A stretch of 64,000 nt of DNA from Taurinivorans muris (lineage in GTDB: Bacteria > Desulfobacterota > Desulfovibrionia > Desulfovibrionales > Desulfovibrionaceae). Positions within the stretch are counted from its first letter, which is position 1, and every line of letters begins with the position of its first letter. The DNA lies in contig NZ_CP065938.1 of assembly GCF_025232395.1 (NCBI RefSeq), positions 186,001-250,000 of the forward strand. The letters are read 5' to 3'. Both the position numbers and the translations under genes were made by a program. This document shows positions 16,751 to 24,928 of this stretch, piece after piece. The notes below the pieces were generated by a model. It was not told where the DNA came from. It did not search any database and worked only from the letters and a program-made list of their open reading frames with translations.

Positions 16751-19102
16751 ATGGAAAAGAGAATTAGCAGTATTATCAAAAGGGACGGAAAAAAAGAACC
16801 CTATAATGAATCGAAAATCCAAGCGGCAATTTTTAAAGCCGCAAAAGCTGTTGACGGAGTTGACGAAGAAAGGGCGAGGATTTTAGCGTATAAAGTGAAT
16901 GCGTATATTCTTGAAAAAGGCGTCGGCGAACTTGAATATGCTGATGATTCGATTGAGTTTTACCAAGTGAATATTGAAGATATTCAAGACAGCGTCGAGA
17001 AAATCCTTATTGAAAACCAACACGCGAAGACAGCGAAAGCTTATATTTTATACAGAAAGCAAAGAAGCGACATCCGCGATGCTTCCGGGGCTTTAATGAA
17101 GCTTATGAAGGAGCTGACGTTTTCCGACAGCAGACATTGTGAAATGAAGCGTGAAAATGCCAATATCGACGGCAATTCAACCATGGGGACCATGCTTAAA
17201 TACGGCAGTGAAGTCGCCAAGGATTTCAATAAGAAGTTTTTAATCCGTGAAGAGCATGTCAAAGCCTATGAGCAAGGAATTATTCATATCCATGACATGG
17301 AATTTTATGCTTTGACCCTGAATTGCCTGCAGATTGATGCGGGTAAGCTTCTTGACGGCGGTTTCAACACGGGACACGGCGCATTGCGTTCTCCGAGCAG
17401 TATCGGCGCTGCGGCGACTTTGCTTTGCATCATCATTCAAAGCAACCAAAATGAGATGTTTGGCGGGCAATCTGTGCCGACCTTGGATTTCAGCCTTGCT
17501 CCTTATGTTGCATGTTCATATATTAAAAATATCCTTTTATATTTGGAAGCGAATTTTAATAATGACGATCTTGCTGCCGATGTCAAAAATGCACTGAAAG
17601 CGTATCATGCCGGGCATAGACTGCTTATGAATGATGAGGCGAAAAAAGCTTTGCTTGGAATGTTAACGGAATTTGCTCAAAAATACGCTGTCGATGTTGA
17701 CGCGAAAAAAGCCTTGGATTTTGCTTACAAGCGCACGGATAAAGATACGTATCAAGCTATGGAGGCATTGATTCATAATCTTTGCACGCTTAATTCCCGG
17801 GCGGGAAGCCAAGTTCCTTTTTCGTCCCTGAATACCGGCATGGACACATCCGAAGAAGGGCGCATGGTCACGAAGAATTTGTTTCTTGCGACAGAAGCGG
17901 GGCTTGGCAATGGTGAAACGCCTATTTTTCCGATTTCCATATTCAGCATGAAAAAAGGCGTCAACAGAAAGGGCGATCCCAATTATGATTTATTCCGTTT
18001 GGCATGCCGCTGTTCCGCAAAACGTTTGTTTCCGAATTTCAATAATATCGATTCCAGTTTCAATAGTATCTATTATGACGGTAAGCCTGAAACCATCTGC
18101 GCCGTGATGGGGTGCCGGACTCGTGTGCTTGGCAATGACTATGCACCCGATAAGGCGGTTACTCCGGGGCGGGGAAATTTGTCTTTTACAACCGTGAACC
18201 TGCCTTATCTGGCTTTGCTTGCACGTTCCGAACATCCCGAATTGGAAGGGGAAAAACTTTTCAATGCGTTTATGGAGATGGCGGAGCAATATATTCGGTT
18301 GCTTTTTGAGCAATTATTGGATAGGTTTGAAATTCAAGCGAAACGAAAGGCAAGGAATTATCCTTTCCTTATGGGACAAGGTGTTTACCTGGGCAGTGAA
18401 AATTTGCGTCCCGACGATGAAATTCGCGAAGTGATCAAGCACGGAACGTTATCCATAGGTTTCATCGGGCTTGCGGAATGCTTGGTCGCCCTTTTCGGAA
18501 AACATCATGGAGAAGATGCCGTTATCAATGAAAAGGGCGTTGCCGTCATAAAATACTTTCATGACCGCTGCAAAGATGAAACAAAGCGTACCGGATTGAA
18601 CTTCAGTCTTATCGCAAGTCCTGCCGAGGGCTGTTCCGGACGTTTGCTGCGTCTGACCCGCGATAGGTTCGGCGTGCTGAAAGGAATAACGGATAGGGAT
18701 TATTTCACCAATTCTTTCCATGTGCCGGTTTTTCATCCTATCCGCGCATGGGATAAAATTCAAATTGAATCACGTTATCATAAATACTGTCTTGCGGGTG
18801 CGATCAGTTATATTGAAGCGGCTGAGGATTTATCGCCCAATATTGACGCGTTTGAAACTATCGTTACGGCTATGGCGGATTCCGATATGGGATATTTTTC
18901 CATCAATCATCCCGTGGACCGTGACCCTGTTTGCGGCTACGTCGGAATAATCGGGGATACGTGTCCGCGCTGCGGGCGGCATGACGGCGAGGGCTTGCCT
19001 TTGTCCGTTTTGAAAAAAGTGCGGGGATACAGCCCTGACCCGAAATATGCCCGTTCCTATGCCACGGTTCAGGAAAAAGACGATACATTGCCCAATAAAT
19101 AA
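16751..19102 (+). CDS. nrdD: Anaerobic (class III) ribonucleoside-triphosphate reductase NrdD
   Basis: Makes deoxyribonucleotides without oxygen using a glycyl radical. An N-terminal ATP-cone (about residues 1-95, with IIKRDGKKEPYNESKI) senses dATP/ATP. The 10-stranded barrel body includes NSRAGSQVPFSSLN, and the C-terminal glycyl-radical loop is KKVRGYSPD with G759 as the likely radical site. The adjoining zinc site shows only three cysteines, C728, C738 and C741; the position expected to hold the first of four reads Asp. The 783-residue length is normal. A B12 riboswitch precedes it; the activase nrdG and a separate glycyl-radical-like domain follow. The RGY radical loop differs from the RVCGYL of E. 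coli NrdD, suggesting another NrdD subfamily. Confidence 0.95.
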   Translation: MEKRISSIIKRDGKKEPYNESKIQAAIFKAAKAVDGVDEERARILAYKVNAYILEKGVGELEYADDSIEFYQVNIEDIQDSVEKILIENQHAKTAKAYILYRKQRSDIRDASGALMKLMKELTFSDSRHCEMKRENANIDGNSTMGTMLKYGSEVAKDFNKKFLIREEHVKAYEQGIIHIHDMEFYALTLNCLQIDAGKLLDGGFNTGHGALRSPSSIGAAATLLCIIIQSNQNEMFGGQSVPTLDFSLAPYVACSYIKNILLYLEANFNNDDLAADVKNALKAYHAGHRLLMNDEAKKALLGMLTEFAQKYAVDVDAKKALDFAYKRTDKDTYQAMEALIHNLCTLNSRAGSQVPFSSLNTGMDTSEEGRMVTKNLFLATEAGLGNGETPIFPISIFSMKKGVNRKGDPNYDLFRLACRCSAKRLFPNFNNIDSSFNSIYYDGKPETICAVMGCRTRVLGNDYAPDKAVTPGRGNLSFTTVNLPYLALLARSEHPELEGEKLFNAFMEMAEQYIRLLFEQLLDRFEIQAKRKARNYPFLMGQGVYLGSENLRPDDEIREVIKHGTLSIGFIGLAECLVALFGKHHGEDAVINEKGVAVIKYFHDRCKDETKRTGLNFSLIASPAEGCSGRLLRLTRDRFGVLKGITDRDYFTNSFHVPVFHPIRAWDKIQIESRYHKYCLAGAISYIEAAEDLSPNIDAFETIVTAMADSDMGYFSINHPVDRDPVCGYVGIIGDTCPRCGRHDGEGLPLSVLKKVRGYSPDPKYARSYATVQEKDDTLPNK

Positions 19103-19112
19103 GGAGATTGTT

Positions 19113-19289
19113 ATGCAACATCAAAAGAATGAGGACGAACTTGTCGGCGAAGGAGTCCATTTTTCAAGGATACGACGTATCACGGGATATTTGGTCGGTG
19201 ATATGGACAGGTGGAATGATGCGAAAAAAGCTGAAGAAGCGGACAGGGTGAAACATTTCACTGACAAAGATTGTTTATGCAGACACTAG
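19113..19289 (+). CDS. Free-standing NrdD glycyl-radical-like domain (58 residues)
   Basis: Small protein with a strong ribosome site (AAGGAG) 10 bases after nrdD. Its core, RIRRITGYLVGDMDRWND then EEADRVKHF, resembles the C-terminal glycyl-radical tail of E. coli-type NrdD (RRVCGYLG ... RRVKHL); G25 in ITGY aligns with the radical glycine. The preceding NrdD already carries its own radical loop (VRGY), so this is a second, separate copy of the module. By analogy with YfiD/GrcA, which repairs damaged pyruvate formate-lyase, it might be a spare radical domain, or a subunit used by another NrdD. Its C-terminus (DCLC) adds two cysteines. Its 3' end overlaps nrdG by 13 bases. Function is inference. 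Confidence 0.75.
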   Translation: MQHQKNEDELVGEGVHFSRIRRITGYLVGDMDRWNDAKKAEEADRVKHFTDKDCLCRH

Positions 19290-19816
19290 ATTTGTCCGTT
19301 GAAGAACATACGCTTTTAAAAAATACTGTTGTCCGCCTTGCGGGGTATCAGCATGAAAGTGTTGTTGACGGTGCGGGAGTAAGGACAACCGTATTTTTTC
19401 AAGGCTGCGACTTTCATTGTGTGGGCTGTCATAACGGGACGACGCATGATAAAAACGGAGGAATGCTTACAAGCGCTTTGGATATTTATCGTGAAATATA
19501 CGGAAGCAAGCTGGCTGGCGGCGTAACGTTTTCAGGCGGAGAACCTTTTTTGCAGGAAGAAGCATTGCTCGCGCTTGTGAAAGTTTGCAAAGCGAAAGGA
19601 CGGAATATCGTTATCTACACGGGGCATGAAGCGGAAGAACTGCTGACGGTTTGTTCCGCGGAAAAAGCGCGGTTGCGGCGGGAGATTTTAAAATACGTTG
19701 ATACCGTCATTACGGGACGTTTTGTGCAGGAATTAAAAACAGCGGAAAAACCTTTTGTGGGCAGTTCCAATCAGGAAATTTACGAGTTGGCGGTCCATAA
19801 TCCATGGAATGAATAA
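19277..19816 (+). CDS. nrdG: Anaerobic ribonucleotide reductase activating protein NrdG
   Basis: Radical SAM activase that installs the glycyl radical in NrdD. 179 residues from the ATG chosen here (a TTG two codons earlier is possible). The cluster motif is C44, C48, C51 in GCDFHCVGCHN, preceded by the family's ESVVDGAGVRTTVFFQG. GGVTFSGGEPFLQ is the SAM-binding stretch. The gene overlaps the small glycyl-radical-like gene by 13 bases, so nrdD, the small gene and nrdG form one tightly coupled unit under the B12 riboswitch. It could in principle activate both glycyl-radical loops. Confidence 0.94.
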   Translation: MQTLDLSVEEHTLLKNTVVRLAGYQHESVVDGAGVRTTVFFQGCDFHCVGCHNGTTHDKNGGMLTSALDIYREIYGSKLAGGVTFSGGEPFLQEEALLALVKVCKAKGRNIVIYTGHEAEELLTVCSAEKARLRREILKYVDTVITGRFVQELKTAEKPFVGSSNQEIYELAVHNPWNE

Positions 19817-19819
19817 AAC

Positions 19820-19849
19820 AAAAGCCCTTATCGGTTGATGAGGGCTTTT
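19820..19849. terminator. Bidirectional terminator between nrdG and plsY
   Basis: 13-base stem AAAAGCCCTTATC / GATGAGGGCTTTT with loop GGTT. T-rich ends on both strands fit its position between convergent nrdG (+) and plsY (-). Confidence 0.88.
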
Positions 19850-19870
19850 GTTTTCAGATATAAAGAATTT

Positions 19871-20467
19871 TTAATTTTTGCTTTTGCGCCATGATTTTTC
19901 TTCACCTTTCAGCAGGCGTTTCATATTGCTTTTATGCGTCCAAAGGACAATGGCGAGCATAACAAGGGAAAGAGGTATCCAGCGGCTGCTGTCAAAGAAA
20001 TAATAGCAAAAAGGCAGTGCCGTATAAAGGGTTAATGCCCCTGCTGACACATAGCCTGTTAAAGCGATAACAAGAACGCATAAACAGACGGCAGCTAAAA
20101 GCGGCGGAAAGGCTAAAGGAATTAATACCCCGATTCCCGTTGCAACGCCTTTGCCTCCATGAAAGCCCAAGAAAGGCGATTTGATATGCCCGATAAAGGC
20201 GGCGAAAGCGCAGGCGCTCGGCAGCCACTCATAATCGGTTTTATCAAAAAACCAGATGCTTAGAAAGACAGGAACGGTTCCTTTTAAAATATCGCAGACA
20301 AGGGTGAGCAAACCGTATTGAAAACCGCAAAGCCTTGCGACATTGGTTGTTCCGGGATTTTTGCTGCCCTCTTTGCGCGGGTCGATGCCCTTGAATGTTT
20401 TTGCAATGACAACGGCAAAAGGTATCGAACCTGACAGAAAACTGATAAGTACCCAAATAATTTCCAT
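19871..20467 (-). CDS. plsY: Acyl-phosphate:glycerol-3-phosphate acyltransferase PlsY
   Basis: Integral membrane enzyme that makes lysophosphatidic acid from acyl-phosphate and glycerol 3-phosphate, the first step of phospholipid synthesis. Family motifs are clear: GSIPFAVVIAK near the start, then GSKNPGTTNVAR, and FHGGKGVATG. About five hydrophobic segments fit the PlsY topology; 198 residues is typical. I start at the ATG at 20467 because AGGGATTAAG precedes it; an upstream ATG seven codons earlier lacks such a site. It lies 29 bases downstream of the glycosyltransferase gene on the same strand. Confidence 0.95.
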   Translation of the reverse strand: MEIIWVLISFLSGSIPFAVVIAKTFKGIDPRKEGSKNPGTTNVARLCGFQYGLLTLVCDILKGTVPVFLSIWFFDKTDYEWLPSACAFAAFIGHIKSPFLGFHGGKGVATGIGVLIPLAFPPLLAAVCLCVLVIALTGYVSAGALTLYTALPFCYYFFDSSRWIPLSLVMLAIVLWTHKSNMKRLLKGEEKSWRKSKN

Positions 20468-20496
20468 CTTAATCCCTATGTTCGGCAAATTTGTTT

Positions 20497-22824
20497 TTAT
20501 AAGACAAGCGGTTGGGCTTGAGTTTCCGTTTCAGATTCTTCCGTTGGCGCTTGATTTTGTTCTTCCGTTCCAAAGCTTGCTTCGGTGGCGGCGTCCGTTT
20601 TTGCGTAGTCTTCCGTATTTTCAGGCTCTGCGCCGGAATTTGCCGTGTCAGGGTCGATAATGGCGTTCTTGTCTTCTTGAGTAAGCAGTCCGTCTGAATT
20701 ATTGAGAATGTTGTTTTCAATCAATTGATTATGGCTGTTGGTGTTTAAAGCAGGTTTATGGGAAGAGATATTCCATAATGTCAGAATGACGTATTGGTTT
20801 TCTATCCATTGTTTATAGTCGAGAATGGCTGCTTCATTCTTATAGGGAAGTTTTTCAAACTCGCTTTCGGAAATTGCCAAAACCACTTTGCTGTTGTTCA
20901 GCAAGAAGTCTGTCAATGCTTCTATGCTTTCTATTTGGGTAATCATCGCCCGGCTATGTGTTTCGGGATTCAATGCTTCATTGTAATAATACGTGAAAAC
21001 GTCGGGATACAGGGCGTAAGCGGCGGGAACGGCGTTTTCTTCCTTATGGGTTTTTGCCATTTGATAGGCATGGTTTTTGGTGCTTAAAATAGTTCCGAGC
21101 TGAGGGGCGACCAAGAAATTGAGAGGCTGCAGCGCAAGTATCGCTCCTATGGTATAAACAAGTATCGAACCGCCGGTGAATTGACGTTTGACGACATACC
21201 AAAGCAAAATGCCCAAAAGAATGAATAACGCTCCCATCGCGGTTAATCCGAAATGGGTATTTTTTGTTGCGACTTCAATAAATGCGGGAATTTCTCCCGG
21301 TAAGTTCCAGAGGTTCGGCAAATATTCCAATATATAGGCGTGAAACTCAAAAACAATGAAGAAAATACCGCTTAAAACGGTCAGCACGGATAAAATGCCG
21401 AAAAAGATTTTACTGCGTAATTTGCTGAAATCGAGCAAGCTCTTTGCGAATAAAACCGCAAAAAACGGGGCGACCGTAACAAGATTTGAAAAACTTTTAT
21501 TTTTTAAAAGGGAGAATACGGCAAGGTGTGTTAAAATCAAAAGAAAAAGCCATGCGCCGGCATTTTCCTGCCTGCGGTTTTTAAAGGCTTGCGGTGAATT
21601 TTTAAGCCATGCTCCCCATGAGGCAAAAAGAATGACAAAGATCCATGGAAAGAGCGCGAGCGGAAGCCCTGCCAGATAATACCAGTAGGGGTCGCTTTGG
21701 TAGGCATGCGGAGGATTGATTTTTTGCATGATTTGTTGTTCAAAAATCAAACTGATATATTCTGCGTCGCCTTGAAGATATAAATAGGAAAACCATGCGA
21801 AAATAATGAGGATTGCCAGCAAAAATCCGATAATGCCGTCGGCGCTGTTGATACGTTTGTATTTTCCGGTCCAAATGAAGAAAAAGAAAGAAGCGATCAA
21901 TGGAAGGATGAATGCCGTCAGTGTTGAAGTAAGGGCTGCGAAGCAAAGGAAAAGGAATGCGAAAATAAGCCAGATCGGTGCGGATTTTTTTTGCCATGCC
22001 CTAAAAAAGCAGACGTAGCTGAGGTTCAGAAATGCCGCGAAAAGCAGGTCCATGCGGGTGTAATTGGTAAAACCCGCAAGGAAAAACGTTGAAAGAAGAA
22101 TAAGCCCGGCGGTGAAAGCGATTTTATTGGAATACCCTAAGCCGCGCGCTAAAATCCATGTGCTGGCGACGAAAAGCATGGCAAAAAGGATGGAAGAACC
22201 GAAAAAAGCCTGGGGCATATTGATTGTGGGAATTGCATCGAGAAGCCATACGAGGATGAAATACAGGGGACCTGTTTCGGCGTAAGGGTGACCGTTTAAT
22301 GTCAGGGAGAAAAAGTTGTTGGAACTGAGCATATTCATATAAATATCCGCATAGCGGACTTCTTCCGAAAACCAAAAATCACGGGGAAATAAGAATTGCT
22401 GCCCGCAAAGGATAAGGGTGAAAAGCATTAAAAGAGGCAGACCGAGCTTTGAAAAAATATTGAAGCATTTTTCCGCCATGCCCGGAGTTTCCGCCTGTCC
22501 TGCCTGTTCCGTTTGTCCTGCCCGTTCTGTTTCTTCCGCCCGCTCCATATGTTCCGCCTGTTCAGAATGTCGGGCGTGTTCGTCTTGAAACTGTGCGGAA
22601 AGAGGGACTTCTTCGTCTTTCTTCTGCGGGTCAGCGTCAGCCGGATTATTTTCAGCGTATCTTGTATGGTTTTCATATTCTTCCGCATGTTGCGCAAAAA
22701 GCGGGTCTTGCGGATCGGCTGCTTCGTATGCGCTGTTTTGATTTGCAGAAGTATTCATGGCGCGGAGTTTTTGGTCCAACTGCGCGATTTGTTCATCAGT
22801 GTTCGGTTCGTTGCTGTTGCTCAT
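20497..22824 (-). CDS. GT39/ArnT-like membrane glycosyltransferase with long acidic tails
   Basis: 775-residue multi-pass inner-membrane protein of the dolichyl-phosphate-mannose/ArnT superfamily, which moves a sugar from a polyprenyl phosphate carrier to lipid A, protein or glycan on the periplasmic side. The first membrane segment starts at about residue 125; shortly after it comes EEVRYADIYMNML, like the ExRYA region of ArnT-type enzymes, then more than ten hydrophobic helices. The first 120 residues are hydrophilic and dominated by Glu, Gln, Ala and Arg in imperfect short repeats (EQAEHMERAEETERAG). The last 75 residues are also acidic and low in complexity. The start at 22824 is chosen for its AGGA site. 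Substrate unknown; the lipoprotein upstream is oriented the same way. Confidence 0.8.
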   Translation of the reverse strand: MSNSNEPNTDEQIAQLDQKLRAMNTSANQNSAYEAADPQDPLFAQHAEEYENHTRYAENNPADADPQKKDEEVPLSAQFQDEHARHSEQAEHMERAEETERAGQTEQAGQAETPGMAEKCFNIFSKLGLPLLMLFTLILCGQQFLFPRDFWFSEEVRYADIYMNMLSSNNFFSLTLNGHPYAETGPLYFILVWLLDAIPTINMPQAFFGSSILFAMLFVASTWILARGLGYSNKIAFTAGLILLSTFFLAGFTNYTRMDLLFAAFLNLSYVCFFRAWQKKSAPIWLIFAFLFLCFAALTSTLTAFILPLIASFFFFIWTGKYKRINSADGIIGFLLAILIIFAWFSYLYLQGDAEYISLIFEQQIMQKINPPHAYQSDPYWYYLAGLPLALFPWIFVILFASWGAWLKNSPQAFKNRRQENAGAWLFLLILTHLAVFSLLKNKSFSNLVTVAPFFAVLFAKSLLDFSKLRSKIFFGILSVLTVLSGIFFIVFEFHAYILEYLPNLWNLPGEIPAFIEVATKNTHFGLTAMGALFILLGILLWYVVKRQFTGGSILVYTIGAILALQPLNFLVAPQLGTILSTKNHAYQMAKTHKEENAVPAAYALYPDVFTYYYNEALNPETHSRAMITQIESIEALTDFLLNNSKVVLAISESEFEKLPYKNEAAILDYKQWIENQYVILTLWNISSHKPALNTNSHNQLIENNILNNSDGLLTQEDKNAIIDPDTANSGAEPENTEDYAKTDAATEASFGTEEQNQAPTEESETETQAQPLVL

Positions 22825-22909
22825 AATTTTTCCTGTCAAAATATTTTTTTTATTTTTAGCGTAGTTATCCGTAAAAGTAAATAGCTAAGGCGCAAGGTGA
22901 ATGTGCTTG

Positions 22910-24817
22910 TTAAAAAAAGGCGTAATACAATTCATAAGGCTGCAAGGTTCGTTCTGTTTTGGGAATGGAGAATTTTTTTTGGGCTGTGATTTTGATTGGC
23001 TGCGCGGTGGCGCTGAGATTTATTGCTAACAGCATTTTTTGTTTTCGGGGTGTTTCGGAAATAAAAGCGAACGTTTTCGGGTTTTGCGTAGGTGCAATCG
23101 AGCACAATTTCGCTGAATGAAGCTGTTTTTCCTGACGGATTTTCCAAATGCTTCGAAGTTGGTGAAGCGGGCTTTCCCCGTGGCTGATTTGTTCCGCCAA
23201 GGTGCCGAAAAGCAATATGTTTTTCTGCAAATCCCTGTTGAAAGGGCTGTGCTTTTCATGGCTGTTTACCGTGCCTGTCAGGTCTTCTGCATGTATGATA
23301 TTAAGCCCCGGCAAAAGGCTTTGGAAACCAAGAAAAAGCGTTTGCATTTTTTGTGCATGGAGGAGCTTTTCATTGAATTTTAGGTTGTTTTCCCTAAGAA
23401 GCGGATTTTCCCGCATTTTTTTCAGAATGGAACATTCCTGTCTGGTAATGTTTGCTTTCTTAAGAATAAATTGTGTAAGCGCAGGATACGCATAGGGTGA
23501 AAAAGAAAAACAACGTTGTGTCCCGTGCCAAAGGCTTTGCTCGTCGATTTTTTGTTCCTGTAAAACTTGAAAAGCCTGAAGCAAAGGGGTGTTTTTTTCC
23601 TGTGAAAGCGCTTGCTCCAAAGCCGGCATGAGAAGCGTGTCGGCAACGAAATCTGTTTGTGCGTTTTGCAGCGATTTCATATGGTCAGGGGGGAAATTGT
23701 CACGGCAAAATGTCCAAGCGCCGTAACCGTGCACGGCGCGGTTGATGGTTTCCAATGCGGAAAGGGCGGGATGGTGATTTTTTAAAGGTGAACTATTTTG
23801 CCGTGCTGCGGAATTTTCTATGCTTTCCTGCCCCCAGATGTCTTGGACGGAAACGGAAACAAGTCCTTGTTTCAGTATGCCGATTTCTTGGATTATGCTT
23901 GCCTGGAGCATGCGCTGGGTTTGGAAACTCGGGTCGTAAACATTGAGAACAGGGGTATAAGGTGAATTTACATAGCGATAAAGCCAGCGCCTTGTCACTC
24001 CGTCGTATCCTAAAATTTCATTGCTGGCGGCAAAACCGCTTTTGGGGAAGCCGTCAAAAAAATCCCTGTAAAAATGATTCGGAATTAAACCGATTTCTTT
24101 TAATCGTTGAAATTGTTCTTTTGTAAGCGCTGACGGGCTGAAAGAGTTTTCATCGGTTTGCGCAGGCAAAACAGACCAAAGTTCTTTCGGTATTTCAAGC
24201 ATCATGAAAAGTCCCGCGTACTCACGGACATTGTGCAATGCAAGCAAAAAATCGGAGCCGACGCCAAGGCTGAAGGGCAGGATGTTTCCTGCCGGCTGGA
24301 TGGCATTCGCTTCTAGGGCGTAATATTCTTTTTCCGTACCTATGTCGTTGGATATGGAAAGGGAAACAGGGCTGTGCTGTTCCGCTTCGTTCGTATTTTC
24401 AATGGAATACAAGTTTTCAAAACCGGCATTTTTGTTGGGATACAGATACAGTCCGAAAATTTGTGCTTTTTTAAGCAATGCACTGTTGTTATTGATGATT
24501 TTAAGAGGAGTTTGGTCTTTGTGTTTCAAATTGAATGGATTGATTTGCAGCCAAAGGGGCGTGACAGCCAAAATATTGTGCTTATCGTGTTTGGAACTTG
24601 AAAAATTCCAAGCGAACTGTGTTCCTGAAACGATTTTTATTTTTTCCGGACTTGCGTTGAAAATGGATTCTTTTTCGAGCCAACCGATATAACGGCTGTC
24701 CGCCCTTGGCAAATCGGAAATTGTTTGTGTGGTCCGCGTTGTTTTGCAGGCGCAGAGAATAAGGCAGAACAACACGATATAAGCCTTCAGGATTGTTGAG
24801 GGTGTTATTTTTTTCAT
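22910..24817 (-). CDS. Putative lipoprotein resembling a catalytically dead GH13 (trehalose synthase-like) enzyme
   Basis: 635 residues. The N-terminal hydrophobic stretch ends in LCAC, a plausible lipobox with C24 lipidated. The body shows scattered but ordered similarity to GH13 alpha-amylase/trehalose-synthase proteins: LIPNHFYRDFF (about 244), YDGVTRRW (271), LNVYDPSF (291), LLPGLNIIHAEDLTG, FGTLAEQISHGESPLHQL, and a C-terminal LLAINLSATAQPIKI like the family's final beta domain. Where the nucleophile stretch GFRLDA is expected, the sequence reads GLVSVSVQD (from 318), so the catalytic Arg and Asp appear lost. Probably a sugar-binding or structural envelope lipoprotein. It precedes the glycosyltransferase gene on the same strand. 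The ribosome site is weak. The GH13 relation is my inference from motif order. Confidence 0.55.
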   Translation of the reverse strand: MKKITPSTILKAYIVLFCLILCACKTTRTTQTISDLPRADSRYIGWLEKESIFNASPEKIKIVSGTQFAWNFSSSKHDKHNILAVTPLWLQINPFNLKHKDQTPLKIINNNSALLKKAQIFGLYLYPNKNAGFENLYSIENTNEAEQHSPVSLSISNDIGTEKEYYALEANAIQPAGNILPFSLGVGSDFLLALHNVREYAGLFMMLEIPKELWSVLPAQTDENSFSPSALTKEQFQRLKEIGLIPNHFYRDFFDGFPKSGFAASNEILGYDGVTRRWLYRYVNSPYTPVLNVYDPSFQTQRMLQASIIQEIGILKQGLVSVSVQDIWGQESIENSAARQNSSPLKNHHPALSALETINRAVHGYGAWTFCRDNFPPDHMKSLQNAQTDFVADTLLMPALEQALSQEKNTPLLQAFQVLQEQKIDEQSLWHGTQRCFSFSPYAYPALTQFILKKANITRQECSILKKMRENPLLRENNLKFNEKLLHAQKMQTLFLGFQSLLPGLNIIHAEDLTGTVNSHEKHSPFNRDLQKNILLFGTLAEQISHGESPLHQLRSIWKIRQEKQLHSAKLCSIAPTQNPKTFAFISETPRKQKMLLAINLSATAQPIKITAQKKFSIPKTERTLQPYELYYAFF

Positions 24818-24928
24818 AGGAAGGATTTATGCTTTTTCATAGGAAAAGTCTAGTTTTTTGTCATATTGCGTATTGTTTTTCATTAAAAAAAATGATACCT
24901 GAAAGGCATGGTTCATCAAGGAGGAATT

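Noticed and set aside
20468-20488. Earlier start for PlsY
   Set aside because: The ATG at 20467 has AGGG at ideal spacing and gives the standard N-terminus; the earlier ATG has none.
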